DNA from: Patiria miniata
Lineage: Eukaryota > Echinodermata > Asteroidea > Valvatida > Asterinidae
DNA: 64,000 bases
Assembly (NCBI RefSeq): GCF_015706575.1
Contig: NW_024037063.1
Location: forward strand, 16,306,927 to 16,370,926
Direction: 5' to 3'
The position numbers were made by a program, and so were the translations under genes. Shown one piece after another: positions 1 to 10,739 of the stretch. The first letter of the stretch is position 1; each line of letters opens with the position of its first letter. Below the pieces are notes generated by a model, which saw only the letters and a list, made by a program, of their open reading frames with translations, was not told the origin of the DNA and searched no databases.

Positions 1-330
1 CATGCTTTCATGGATTTTGATGAAACTTGGATGCAGTGACCCTTGGGTGGGAAGACACAATTCTTCATTAGATTACTGATGTCAAAGGTCATGTAGGGGT
101 CATCAGAGATCATTGTTCAAAAATACTTCAAATGTTTCTTTGTCTACAGAGTTTGATGGATTTTGATGTAACTTTCATGAATAATCCTTGGGTGGGGGGG
201 GGGTGGTTTATCACAACTCTTCCGAAATTGGAGGTCAAAGGTCATCTAGGGATTATTTGAGGTCATTGTTTACAAATGCGCATGAAGCTTGTCCTATGAA
301 GATGGCTGTCTATAAAAGGGGTATATCCAT
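1..330 (+). repeat. Two diverged direct copies of a ~150-bp repeat with AGGTCAAAGGTCA
   Basis: The motif tggattttgatgnaactt occurs near 10 and 158, and gtcaaaggtcat near 80 and 235, so two ~150-bp units lie head to tail. This is intron sequence upstream of the first TMCO4 exon seen here. Confidence 0.5.
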
Positions 331-500
331 GCGCACTTGCTGTATGCATGGAATCACCGTATGAAACAAAATCAAGCCTGCACCTTCCATTAGTGTCTTT
401 ATTGTGTAGGTTGCTGCACTATTACATTAAACACATTGAAGTGACCAGCTTGCAAGTGGAGCGCCTCTTTACTTCTAATGGTGTTTTTTTTTTCTAACAG

Positions 501-598
501 AGAAGAGCAGAAGGAAAAGCAGAAACGAGCCAAGATGAAGAAAGTCAAGCGTTTTGCGATGATAGGGGCAGCAGCAGTAGGGGGCGGAGCTCTGATAG
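501..598 (+). CDS. TMCO4: TMCO4 exon: coiled-coil end and first hydrophobic segment
   Basis: It is preceded by a pyrimidine run and ctaacag, and ends at donor GTAAAT. The first base completes a codon from an upstream exon, so the start codon is outside the window. It encodes EEQKEKQKRAKMKKVKRFAM followed by a Gly/Ala-rich membrane segment, ending in phase 1 with the first base of a Gly codon. Confidence 0.88.
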
Positions 599-691
599 GT
601 AAATAGGGGGTTCTTTTTCATCCCTACATGTCAAATGTTCTCTGGTGCAAAAAAAAAATGTAGCATCAGGTGTAGGTTTAGTAAGAAATTT

Positions 692-1046
692 GGGGGCCGT
701 ATCATAAGTCCGACGCCTCATAGGTCCGACGCCTCATAAGTCCGAAATTTTGGACTTATGAGGCGTCGGACTTATGAGGCATAAAATTTATTTATTCCGC
801 CTCATAGGTCCGACGCCTCATAAGTCCGACGCCTCATAAGTCCAATGTCGGAAAAATTAGGTGTTTAATTTGTCGGACTTTCAAGGCGTTGGAGCTATGA
901 GGCATCAGACCTATGAGGCGTTGGACTTAGGAGGTGTCGGACCTATGAGGTGTTTGACTTATGGGCCTTTACTTGGTTAGGGGATGCGATTTTGTTGGAC
1001 TTACGAGAGGTCGGACCTATGAGGCGTCGGACTTATGAGTGGACCC
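692..1046. mobile_element. Self-complementary word-array element, copy 1
   Basis: Built from reiterated CATAAGTCCGACGCCT words on the left and their complement on the right. The ends are inverted copies (left GGGGGCCGTATCATAAGTCC, right reads complementary AGGGTCCACTCATAAGTCC). It can fold into one long imperfect hairpin. A relative lies at 13389-13600 and a similar design with other words at 37416-38059. Confidence 0.65.
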
Positions 1047-1657
1047 TTTTTTTAATTTTCTTTTTGTAAATTTGAAAATAGATTTCATACATAATTAAGC
1101 GAGGTAGTCCAAGTAACATCCATACGTTAATAATGCCGCAGAACCTGCATGTTAACTGTAATATGTGTATGTAACTCCCTAAGGTCAAGCACATCAAAGA
1201 CGACTTCAGAAACTGCCGTTATCTATTTACATGACGTGGTTGGTCTAATGCATGAACATAGCAGAATTTGAATTGAAGGTGGACGACTTTGACATGGAGA
1301 CAATTTGTTGTTTTTTCCGTTATCTTTGAGCTCCCTTCACACATCAGTTTTAATGCTGACAGAAGCACAAATAGAACACTTTATGCGCTGTTGAAGTAGA
1401 CAAGCACCATTCATTTGTTTTGTTCAACTTTCCACTGTCTCTGAGAAAAGAGAAAACCATACTCTGACTCCGATTGATCACGACTGCATTTGCAATGTTC
1501 TCTCAATGACATGGGCTTGCCGAAGCACCAATTATACAAGCCCGTTGATTTTTCTCAATCTGGAAGTCAATAGACAGCTGTCTTGCATTATTCTGAGCAG
1601 GTATTCTGAGCAGGTACTAAATTGTCTGCATGTGTGCTTTGTTCAATTCTGTGATAG
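1047..1657. other. Intron sequence, nothing recognised
   Basis: AT-rich intron between the first two TMCO4 exons of the window. I see no coding similarity or clear repeat. Confidence 0.5.
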
Positions 1658-1798
1658 GTTTGACAGGTGGACTTGCTGCTCCTTTGATCGCTTCAGCAGG
1701 TGCAGCATTGCTGGGAGGGAGCATTGGTTTCCTTGGTACTGCAGCAGGTGTGGCTGTCATGGCATCTGTTTTTGGTGCAGCAGGGGCAGGGCTTACAG
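1658..1798 (+). CDS. TMCO4: TMCO4 exon: Gly/Ala-rich hydrophobic segments
   Basis: Acceptor GTGATAG, donor GTAAGG, phase 1 to phase 1. It encodes GLTGGLAAPLIASAGAALLG and continues through GFLGTAAGVAVM to GAAGAGLTG, the hydrophobic hairpin typical of TMCO4. Confidence 0.92.
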
Positions 1799-1879
1799 GT
1801 AAGGCAGGGTGTGGCTCATGATTTGGTCAGCATGGGGTTTCAGGCTACTTCAGTGGGTTGTCATGGTGTTCCTGCATGG

Positions 1880-2300
1880 CATTACGCCTGAGGACAGACA
1901 ACAAAAGGAGCACAAAGGGGCCATTGATCCTCGAAGGAAGGTGCCTATTGTCCTCGAACGCAGGTTTGTGTGCTTAGTCTATGGGAGAGTGTTATATTAC
2001 AGGGACAAAGGAAAACACAAAGCCAATCCTCGGAAGCATAGCAAAAAACGACTGTGTGTGTGTGGGTGAGTATGTAAACACCGGCTATCGTGGACGTAGG
2101 ACAGAAGAATTGGGGCGCAAACAATACGTCCACGATTGACCGAACGTCCATGATTGACCGAACGTCCATGATCTCAAATCGTGTACAAAACCAATGAGAG
2201 CTGTCGCTAAAAAGTACAAACAAAGGTAAGAGCTGATTAGGGACAATGGGGCGTCCACGATTGCCGGCATTTACACACGTGTGTGTGTGTTTGGTGCAGC
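1880..2300. repeat. Dispersed 'gtccacgattgaccgaac' repeat, copy 1
   Basis: Carries the phrases gtccacgattgaccgaac (tandem near 2125-2175) and gtgtacaaaaccaatgagag. The same phrases recur at about 5300-5930, 21240-21600 (two sub-copies) and 61925-62110. No coding potential is recognised. Confidence 0.6.
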
Positions 2301-2643
2301 AGAGTAGAGCTCCCAGGTAACGAAGGGACATTGCTCATATCCAGGGATGGCATGGGGTTTCAGGTTACAGCAGCAGGTGTGGCTGTCATGACATCTTTGT
2401 TTGGTCATTGGTGAAGCAGGGTTGGGGTTCTTGGAGCATGGCTTGCTGCATTCTAAGGTCTCATAGTGTGTTTTACATGGAGCTTGATAATGTCAAGATG
2501 ATGCCCATCATGTGCAAACACAAAGATAGAGTATCTCCAATTTTCGAATTTTCTCATTAGAATGTTTCATCTGAATAGGAGCAAGTTCTGCAGGAACAAG
2601 ATGAGTTCTTATTTCGTTCCTATGGATAGAAAGTTATATATAT

Positions 2644-3685
2644 CTATATATATAAGAGAGAAGATGTTTGCTCATGAAAGGATCCAAGACCGCGGGCTCC
2701 CGCGGCGCCAAAATCGCTCCACGTCCGTGGAAAAATGCGGAGGGTGTCTTCCGCCGGGTCGGACGCTTCGTGTCGTCCTAATTTTCCGGTACGGACCGGC
2801 GATCCGTTTCGTCGATTTTTCGTGACTGCATTTTGCGCAGGAATTTGCTGTCGTATGCGCTTTCACGTTGACTGCCTGGCCGCCCCCCCGTGCTGGCTTT
2901 TCTGCGAGTCTAGACTGTGCGAGGTCAGCGGCTTCAACGTAGGGGTTTCGTTTACGTGTTCTACTCGGCCGTTCGGCAAAAGTGTTCACCAAACGTTAGA
3001 ATGGGGTGACCTTGGCAAAATATTTTTTCTCCATGGTGCGTGGCCACCAAGTGTCCCTATTCTTTCATATGCTTCGCTTGCCGCCCCTGCGCCGAGTGCA
3101 ACGAATACCCAGAAGGACTACACAATAGTATGCCTTGCCGTGGTCTGACCAATCGAAAGTCTACACTGCGTAGTACTTCCGGACTATGCGTAAAACCGTC
3201 ACTGGCAACGCGTACTGCAGCCTGCTCCACACCCTGGAAACGAGGTTGAGTCTACGGTGCTCGCTATTTGAAGTGCAAGCATGTGATGTCGCTGATAGAG
3301 TGCTGTTGCTTCCATAATGTGTTTACAGCTCCATGCTTCCACTAGCTCTATGCTTCCACCAAGGCTGAGCGTTGTGAGTTCGCTGCACGTCACAGTCAGT
3401 GTCGCGTTATAATTTCGGGGGCCGGGGATCAACGAAGGGTCGATGCATTGCTTCAAATATTGCGATCTTGAACGCAGTCACAAAAAAATCGACAAAACGG
3501 ATCGCCGGTCCGTACGGAAAAATTAGGACGACCTGAAGTGCTTGATTTGGCGGAAGAAATTCGCCGTATTTTTCTATGGACGTGGACGGAGCCATTTTGG
3601 CGTCGCGGGAGACCGCGGTCTCGGAACCTTTCAGGAGCGAACATTTCTCGGAGGCCGAATAAAACTTGCTCTTATATAGATGGTT
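2644..3685. mobile_element. Foldback-type DNA element with ~190-bp inverted arms
   Basis: Sequence 2660-2850 is repeated in inverted orientation at about 3465-3680. Shared phrases include the complement of cggatcgccggtccgta and of gaccgcggtctc. The outermost parts match as tctatatatataagag and its complement. The middle (2850-3460) is GC-richer than the flanks and has no recognised protein. Confidence 0.7.
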
Positions 3686-4039
3686 GACCAACTTGAATAA
3701 AAGTTGAATCGACTTTTTCCTCGCTGACGGTCTCGTAAATTGTAAGACTAAGAAGTTCAAGTTTACGTTTGTTGAAGAGTCCAATACTGAAACTTAAATT
3801 ATGACCTTCCTCCATCATTCACACCGTTTGTAATTTTATGGTAACTAACACTCAACATTTCCATTGCAAATGACAACTTCACGTTTGATTACATTATGAT
3901 TTATTTTCAAAACTGTACAATCAGCCTTCGTCTGTGTACTACGGTAACCTTTTCACTACGTTCTCCCGGCAATGCGACTGCCTCACAAAATGCCAATTCA
4001 ACAGACCACTCGGGAACATTTACAGACAGTTATCAGGGT

Positions 4040-4390
4040 ACATAATTATCATGTGCGTAAATCGGTGGGGAAGACAAGAGGGGGAACCCCCCCCCCCCCC
4101 ACATTTTAAAGCGGGGACATTGTTTGGTCCCCCCCCCACTTTTTCTTCCCCGAATAAAAATTGTAGCCTACTATAATGATTCCATTGCTCAGAATACCGT
4201 GTAGCTGATTCAATTACCCCAAACTCGAAAATGATGTTTAAAAGATGATCTTTTGCTCAAATTGGTTTCAGTGGTCAGAAATTGCCTCAGATCACACCAC
4301 AAAAATTGTTTTTCTATAACTGCATGTCTCCTCAATGATCCCCCATTTACATTTAACTGCCCACATTTTCATCCCCAACACTACGCCCTA
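4040..4390. repeat. C/G-tract dispersed repeat fragment
   Basis: Two long C runs (4086-4100, 4130-4138). The phrase gtcagaaattgcctcagatc is shared with 20528-20547, next to another G run, so both belong to one dispersed family. Confidence 0.5.
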
Positions 4391-4671
4391 TATACCCGAT
4401 CTATGATCGGGTAAATCAGCTTGTATATATATATAGCAGAAACTCATAAAGGCACATTTTCCTAGCGTGGAAAAGTGTGTTGCACAAGTGGATGCAAAAA
4501 ATTAAATCAAAATTTTCACGGTCTGCAGGAGAGTTGATTTCATATCCCTACACATCTCTTAAGAGATAACACAAAATGATCTGAATGTATTGAATCTACA
4601 GGCCTAGGGGAGCTAGGGACTGTTCAATGTGGATGAGACTGAACATCATATGAAACAGGTGAACTGTTCAT

Positions 4672-5080
4672 CAGTGCCACTGGGGGTTCTATATTCGTCC
4701 AATACTGGAATCTGGAGTGGTTGTGTGGTCATCAGGAATTATGGAAATCCAAGCTCAAAATACTGAGAGAGTTCAAGAAAAGGGCATTGCATATAATTGC
4801 TTATCCCAATATTTTATCCTATCACGACCTCATGGATTTTTTTAAGATTGAATCTTTAAACAAAAAACGTGAACATGGTTCTGAAATTTACAAAGTCCCT
4901 ACTTGTTTCCAATAGGCACCACCACCTCCTACCACCAGAACGGAAATCTGTCAATTTGTCAGAGCATATTAAGAAACACATCACAACTTAAAACCCTACG
5001 AATAAGAACCCAAAGATACAAAAAATCACCAGTACCATCAATGGTACAGATGCTGAATTCAGCAGACTCATTAGGTTAAT
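4672..5080 (+). pseudogene. LINE reverse-transcriptase C-terminal fragment
   Basis: Broken across frames. YIRPILESGVVVWSS is the usual yRpiLEyg.vvW motif, followed in another frame by LREFKKRALHIIAYPNILSY and ESLNKKRE, matching the RV.KRALriI...sY...L.l..L..RR region that follows the RT domain in non-LTR retrotransposons. Frameshifts and a 5' truncation make it a dead copy. Confidence 0.7.
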
Positions 5081-5239
5081 GAAATATCAATCCCTCATTT
5101 CTTTGTAATTCCCTTCATATATGCCCTCATATCTGTTGCCCCCTTGCACCTATCATTACTTTCCTTTTATACATGTACATGTAGGCCTACCCCATGTTTA
5201 AACAATGTCTTCATCTCACTTTCATCCCCCTGGCTGTAA

Positions 5240-5940
5240 TTATAGCCAGAGGGGGATATTGCGAATGCGTATTCCTTCTGTGTGTCTGGGTGTATATGTG
5301 TTCTATATAACCCCATAGGACAGACACACAAAAGGAGAACAACAGATCCTTTCGATCCTGGGGTGTAGGGTCCTTTGTTCAAAATGGTCCTCTGTAGTTA
5401 AACGCTTAGTCTATGGGAGAGTGTTCTAGTACAGGGACAAAGGGAAACACAGAGCATTGTCCACAAGAGTATAGTAAAACACGACTGTGTGTCTGTATGC
5501 TAGTATGTAAACACCGGCAATCGTGGACCTAGGACGAAAGGATTGGGGCTCAAAAAATACATCCACGATTGACCAAACGCCCACGATTGAAAATCGTGTA
5601 CAAAACCAATGAGACACATACGTGCAACATCATCGGTGAATCGAGGACAGAAACTGAATCGTGGACTCCTGGGTTGGAAAAGGTGTACAAAACCAATGAG
5701 AGCTGTTGCAAAAAAAGTTAAGGTAAAAACAAAGGAAAAGGGAAGAGGAACAAAAGAAAATCCTTGATTTACACCATAAACAAACATGCGTGTTTATGGT
5801 GTAAATCGAGGACACACATGTGAAACATCATCGATAAATCGAGGATAGAAACTGAATCGAGGACTCCTCCGTTGGAAAACGTGTACAAAATCTATGAGAG
5901 TACAAACAAAGGAAAAGGGTCGAGGAACAAAGAAAATGCT
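5240..5940. repeat. Dispersed 'gtccacgattgaccgaac' repeat, copy 2
   Basis: Same phrases as 1880-2300 (cacgattgaccaaacgcc; gtgtacaaaaccaatgag, three times), arranged as two or three partial units. Unit two contains a short hairpin of acaccataaacaaacatgcg and its complement near 5770-5805. Confidence 0.6.
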
Positions 5941-6490
5941 TGATTTAAACCAGTGTGTTATGTTTTGGTTAGGTTAACTCTTGTCAGCACAACAACTTTA
6001 GAAATACTTTACTTGATAGTCTTAAGGTTCCACCACACCAAATACGTGCTCATCAATATCGTACACAAAGGGCGCCGCCTTGTGACGCTCAGGAGCAAGG
6101 TGGTACTATTTGCTTTCCTGGAAATTAAAGATTGTGACCCCCTGAACATTTTTCTTTTCAATTTTATTAGTGGCAACTGGGTCAATTTTTTTTAAATATT
6201 CCCCTCCCCCAAACCACCCCTAAAACGGTTGTTAATCCCTGGGCCCAGGTCTAAATGTAACCCCCGCCTCTATGCGAAATAGACCCACAAGTCCGGCTTT
6301 TTGGGAATAAAATCGACTGAGTTTGAAGCCACAAGTCACAAATACTTGATTGACATAAATATTTCTACAATCTATCCCAATTATAGGCCACAAGGACCTC
6401 TTATTCAAAATTAACTGTAGGGTCACAAAATATTAATGAGCTTGCGCGCACTAATTTAAAGGTTTATGATGGCGTGCACCCTTAAGAAGT

Positions 6491-7110
6491 GGGGCTGACA
6501 GTTCAAAGGTCAAAGGTCACTGTCGCTAAAACAAAAGAAATCTTGTCAAGAGATATCTTGAGGAACTTGAAATTTGGTTTGTGGGTTGTTCTTGGTAGTC
6601 TCAAGAAGCCTATTGCTTTGGGGTCTGGGTCAAAGGTCAAGGCCACTATTGCTAAAACAATAGAAATCTTGTCAAAGTGGTAACTTGAGAAAAACTTTAC
6701 TTAAGAACTTTAAATTTGGTTTGTGGGTTGTTCTTGGTAGTCTTAAGAAGTCTATTGCTTTTGAGGCCGACAGGTCAAAGGTCAAGGTCACTATATCCAA
6801 AACAATAGAAATATTGTCAGAACGAAAGCTTGAGAAATACTTTACTTAACTTCAGATTTGGTTTGTTGGTTGCTCTTGGTAGTCTTATCAAGCCTATTGC
6901 TTTTGAGGCTGACAGGTCAAAGGTCAAGGTCACTATATCCAAAACAATAGAAATATTGTCAGAACGAAAGCTTGAGAAATACTTTACTTAACTTCAGATT
7001 TGGTTTGTTGGTTGCTCTTGGTAGTCTTATCAAGCCTTATGCTTTTGGGGCCGACAGGTCAAAGGTCAAGGTCACTATTGCCAAAACATTAGAAATGTTC
7101 CTTTTTGGTT
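6491..7110 (+). repeat. ~142-bp minisatellite carrying AGGTCA direct repeats
   Basis: About 4.5 units. The three right-hand units are exactly 142 bp apart, with AGGTCAAAGGTCAAGGTCA at 6772, 6914 and 7056. The two left units are more diverged (6502 and 6627). Each unit also has ggtttgttggttgctcttgg-like text. It lies in a TMCO4 intron. Confidence 0.85.
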
Positions 7111-7499
7111 AGGGACAATGACAAGTATCCGTACTAATTGACTTCATAAAAACTGCCAGCATGCCAGGGGGATCGCGCAAGTTGCACTTGCATAATGGTT
7201 TTTTTAACTTGTAATTTTTGTCGTAGTCATCGTAAACCAATTTATTTAAGTCTTTCATTTTTTATCATTTTTTAATCAAATTAACCAGAATAGGTTTTAG
7301 CCCTCTTACCCCCACCCCTGGATCCACATATACTTTTCGAAGTTTAATCCTAAACCTTGCACAAGCAGGAACCTTTTGTTCTTAATTAAAACAACCTTCA
7401 ACATGGAACCCTCAATAGTGGACCAGCCAAAGTGGAATAGTACACTTTGGACAGCATTTTTTTGTGATAGCAGGCAACCATGTCAGATCAATCAGTCAT

Positions 7500-8615
7500 A
7501 CCATAGGTTGGAGAAGAAAATGTAAGTGGATACCACCCTTAAGTTTGACCCAAATTTATCTAATTTGCATGAATTGTTAATCCCTGGTGTGTGATATATT
7601 TATTCCCATATTTGGGTATATTCTTTATTTTTTTATTTTTTGAAAAGTTTATTTGGTGATTCTACTTCAATAACATTTTCTTCAGCATATAAGTGACTGA
7701 ATATTTATGAGGACATAGTAACCATCCAAAATGGCTACTATTATACCCAAAATTGCACGCATTTACCTTGTGTCCAGATATCATCAAGTAGTCTTGCCAA
7801 ACCTCCATATTGATGAAGTTCCACTTCATCAGGTTGTTTACTGGCACAGTTACCCTATTAAAACCTGATGGAAAATCGTGTGAACAATGATATTAAACAT
7901 TGTGATATTTAGCTCAGCAAACAAAAACAAGGAAAAACGAGCTGGCTGTCCGTAAATTGGGCTAAAATTAGGTGATGGGTCGTCTTCCCTGAATAAGTTA
8001 AAGGAAACCACCCCCTCCTCCCTCTCCAAAGAAAAATTGCTTGCAATAAATATGTCAATGTCAAATTGTTTTCTTTCCATTAATTTTTTTTTCCAATTTT
8101 TTTTTGGAATTTTCTTGAACTTTTTCAAGACTCACACGTTATGCAACTCTTCACCAATTATGCCAATTAACAGACACCTTGTTTTCCCCGTTTTTGTTTG
8201 CTGGGCTAAATTTCACAACGTTATCATTGTTCACATGATTTTCCATTTTAATTGGGTAACTGTGCCAGTAAGCAACCTGATGAATTTGAAGCTTGTTAAT
8301 ACTGAGGTTTTTGCAAGACTACTTGAAGATATCTGGTAAATGCGCGCAACTTTTGGGTATAATATTAGCCATTTTGGATCGTTACTATGTCCTCATAATT
8401 ATTCAGTCAAGTATATGCTTAAAAAATGGTATTGGAGTAAGGATGTGTTACAATCACCAAAATAAAATTTTCAAAAAATAAAAATATAAAAAATATACCC
8501 AAATCTTGGGAAAGAAATATATTACACGGTAGGTATTAACGATTTATGCAAATAAGGTATATTTATGGTCAAAATTAACAGTGGCATTCACCCACATCTT
8601 GTTTGTTATGGTTCA
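7500..8615. mobile_element. Foldback element with ~430-bp inverted arms
   Basis: Left arm about 7500-7960 and right arm about 8160-8615 are inverted copies. Paired phrases include atttgcatgaattgttaat, ggacatagtaac, ggtaactgtgcca and aaacaaaaac with their complements. The ~190-bp centre is unique. No transposase was found, so this is a non-autonomous element. Confidence 0.8.
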
Positions 8616-8789
8616 AAGAATTGATCTAGCATGGATGCCAGCTATTACCAGAAATGCCGTGAAATTATTTTCTAGAGAACTTTTCCACATTTGGCTTTCC
8701 TACTACAAAGCACTTTGGTTTAAGTGAGCCAAATTTTCACATGGCTTCTTTGTAACTTATATTTTTTCCTTATGTCTCTACATTTGTAG

Positions 8790-8909
8790 GGTTCAAGATG
8801 AAGAAGAGAGTGGGTGCTATTGAAGAGTTTGAGTTTGAATGCATATCAGAGGAGAAAGATTTGCATGTGACTATCGCTGTCTCTGGGTGGTTGACTAAGG
8901 ACACAATGA
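8790..8909 (+). CDS. TMCO4: TMCO4 exon: start of the DUF726 hydrolase region
   Basis: Acceptor tttgtag, donor GTAAGT, phase 1 to phase 1. It encodes GFKMKKRVGAIEEFEFECIS followed by HVTIAVSGWLTKDTM. The KMKKRVGAIEEF block is the most conserved N-terminal signature of the family. Confidence 0.93.
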
Positions 8910-9503
8910 GTAAGTCATGTCCAGCTATTTGGAACTTCACTAAACATTCACACTTAGTGGGGTCCACAAAAGATTGTTTGGTATAGCAGTCTGAGAATGT
9001 TATTGCTGGATGTTCAGTACAGCGATGTTCATTTTGCGTCAGTTTTACTTCATCAGACTCTGTCTTGTCCAACAGATGAGAATGTCAGAAATGTGCGAGC
9101 TGCAAACTGTTACAAGGTCAGCCAAAGAAAACCTTTAAGTGTAGCTTAAGCCCTCTTCACACGACAACAAAAAACTCACAATGTTTGAGACTCCTTTTAC
9201 GAGCGCCGATTGTTTATCTTATCATTACGTGCTCCACTACATTCGCAAGGCTTGACACGACAACAAGCGCAAAGTTGAGATCGATCTTTGAGAGGACATT
9301 GCGCAATTTGCTGGTTGCTGCTACACTGTGGGACTTGCAATGATAAATGGTACTAGTACCAGTGCAGTAGCGCAAATTTATATCCCTGCAGTTACAAAAT
9401 AACCGACTGTAGAAACACAGAAAAATCGGGGAAGGAGCAGCCCGCGAAGAGCAATGCCAAGGAAGTTTTGACAGAAAAGAAGACAAAATGCTCATCAGAT
9501 GGA

Positions 9504-10075
9504 ATTTTGCGAAGGGGTGATGTAAATCAAATTAGGTTTTGCCCTTCACCGACGTATAAACACTGTATACTCAGTGTGTTACCTCCTAAGTGAAAGTTGG
9601 AAAAAATCACTCGGGTGGGACTTGAACCCACGACTTACTGCTTTCTAGTGCAGATGTCTTACCACTCGACCACCGAGCTAACGGGATCAGTTTGCTGCTT
9701 CGAATCTAATGTACATAGCAGCGGGTACCGCATTAACTATCCATTTTGCGAAGAGGTGATGTAAATCAAATTAGGTTTTGCCCTTCACCGACGTATAAAC
9801 ACTGTATACTCAGTGTGTTACCTCCTAAGTGAAAGTTGGAAAAAATCACTCGGGTGGGACTCGAACCCACGACTTACTGCTTTCTAGTGCAGATGTCTTA
9901 CCACTCGACCACCGAGCTAACGGGATCAGTTTGCTGCTTCGAATCTGATGTACATAGCAGCGGGTACCGCATTAACTATCCAATTTGTGTCGGGGTGATG
10001 TAAATCAATTAGGTTTTGCCCTTCACCGACGTATAAACACTGTATACGCAGTGTGTTACCTCCCAAGTGAAAGCA
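9504..10075 (-). repeat. Tandem tRNA-headed SINE, 2.4 units of 239 bp
   Basis: Units start at about 9504, 9743 and 9982. The spacing of tgatgtaaatca is exactly 239 bp twice. Read on the minus strand, each full unit has a tRNA-like head with A box TGGTCGAGTGG (9662-9672; 9901-9911) and B box GGTTCAAGTCC or GGTTCGAGTCC (9618-9628; 9857-9867), then a unique tail ending cccttcaccgacgtataaac (complement). The third unit keeps only the tail. A further copy lies at 17224-17403. Confidence 0.85.
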
Positions 10076-10739
10076 GACTTCTCTCTCAATGTAATGACGC
10101 TTTTTTGGTAATTTTTGAACAGTTTCTTGGGGTAGAAATTAAGATTTTCCTACGCGGTTTATGGGCCGGTTGGTGCCGTGTAGCGCGACTTGCATGCTCA
10201 CGTACATTACGCTGTGATTCGCATCTTTATTTTCATGGTGCGTTTTGTTGTTTTCATCATCATTTTACCCTCAAATTGCCCTCAAAAGTTCCAAACCTGC
10301 CCTATATCTATGACATACATGAATGTTCTTAATGTCGCCAACTAGTTCGGTAGGTCAAATAATTCAAAAGTGAAAGCTCTTGTGAGTTATGATGACATGG
10401 AATGATGTAATGGGTATTCCTGCTCAGATGTGTACTTGTGTGGTATTTTGTCAAGAATCTTCCTCAATCTTCCTAAATCCAATAATATACAGGAAACTAT
10501 TAAGATATTTGTAAGTAGTAAAATTCAAGGGGTTAATCAAGATATGTAATGCTATCATGACTAGCAGAAAATATCCTCAAACTACACAATTTTCCAAAAT
10601 ATCATTGTGGATGTTAAGCAATTTTGGAAGATATGCTTCAAACCTTCTCATTTATCTTTTTACACTTTCCATTTTTCCCCCTATCTGCCCGCTGAGCACC
10701 CTTGATAACTTGCTTTATAACATTGTGTGCTTGAGATGA

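Noticed and set aside
1506..2069. Several overlapping open frames around the second TMCO4 exon
   Set aside because: Only the frame reading GLTGGLAAPLIAS is real and it is bounded by splice sites; the others are frame shadows or repeat.
9610..9680. Possible tRNA gene (minus strand) with A and B boxes
   Set aside because: The anticodon stem has an eight-base loop and the acceptor ends do not pair over seven bases; it recurs as a 239-bp repeat with a non-tRNA tail, so it is a SINE head.
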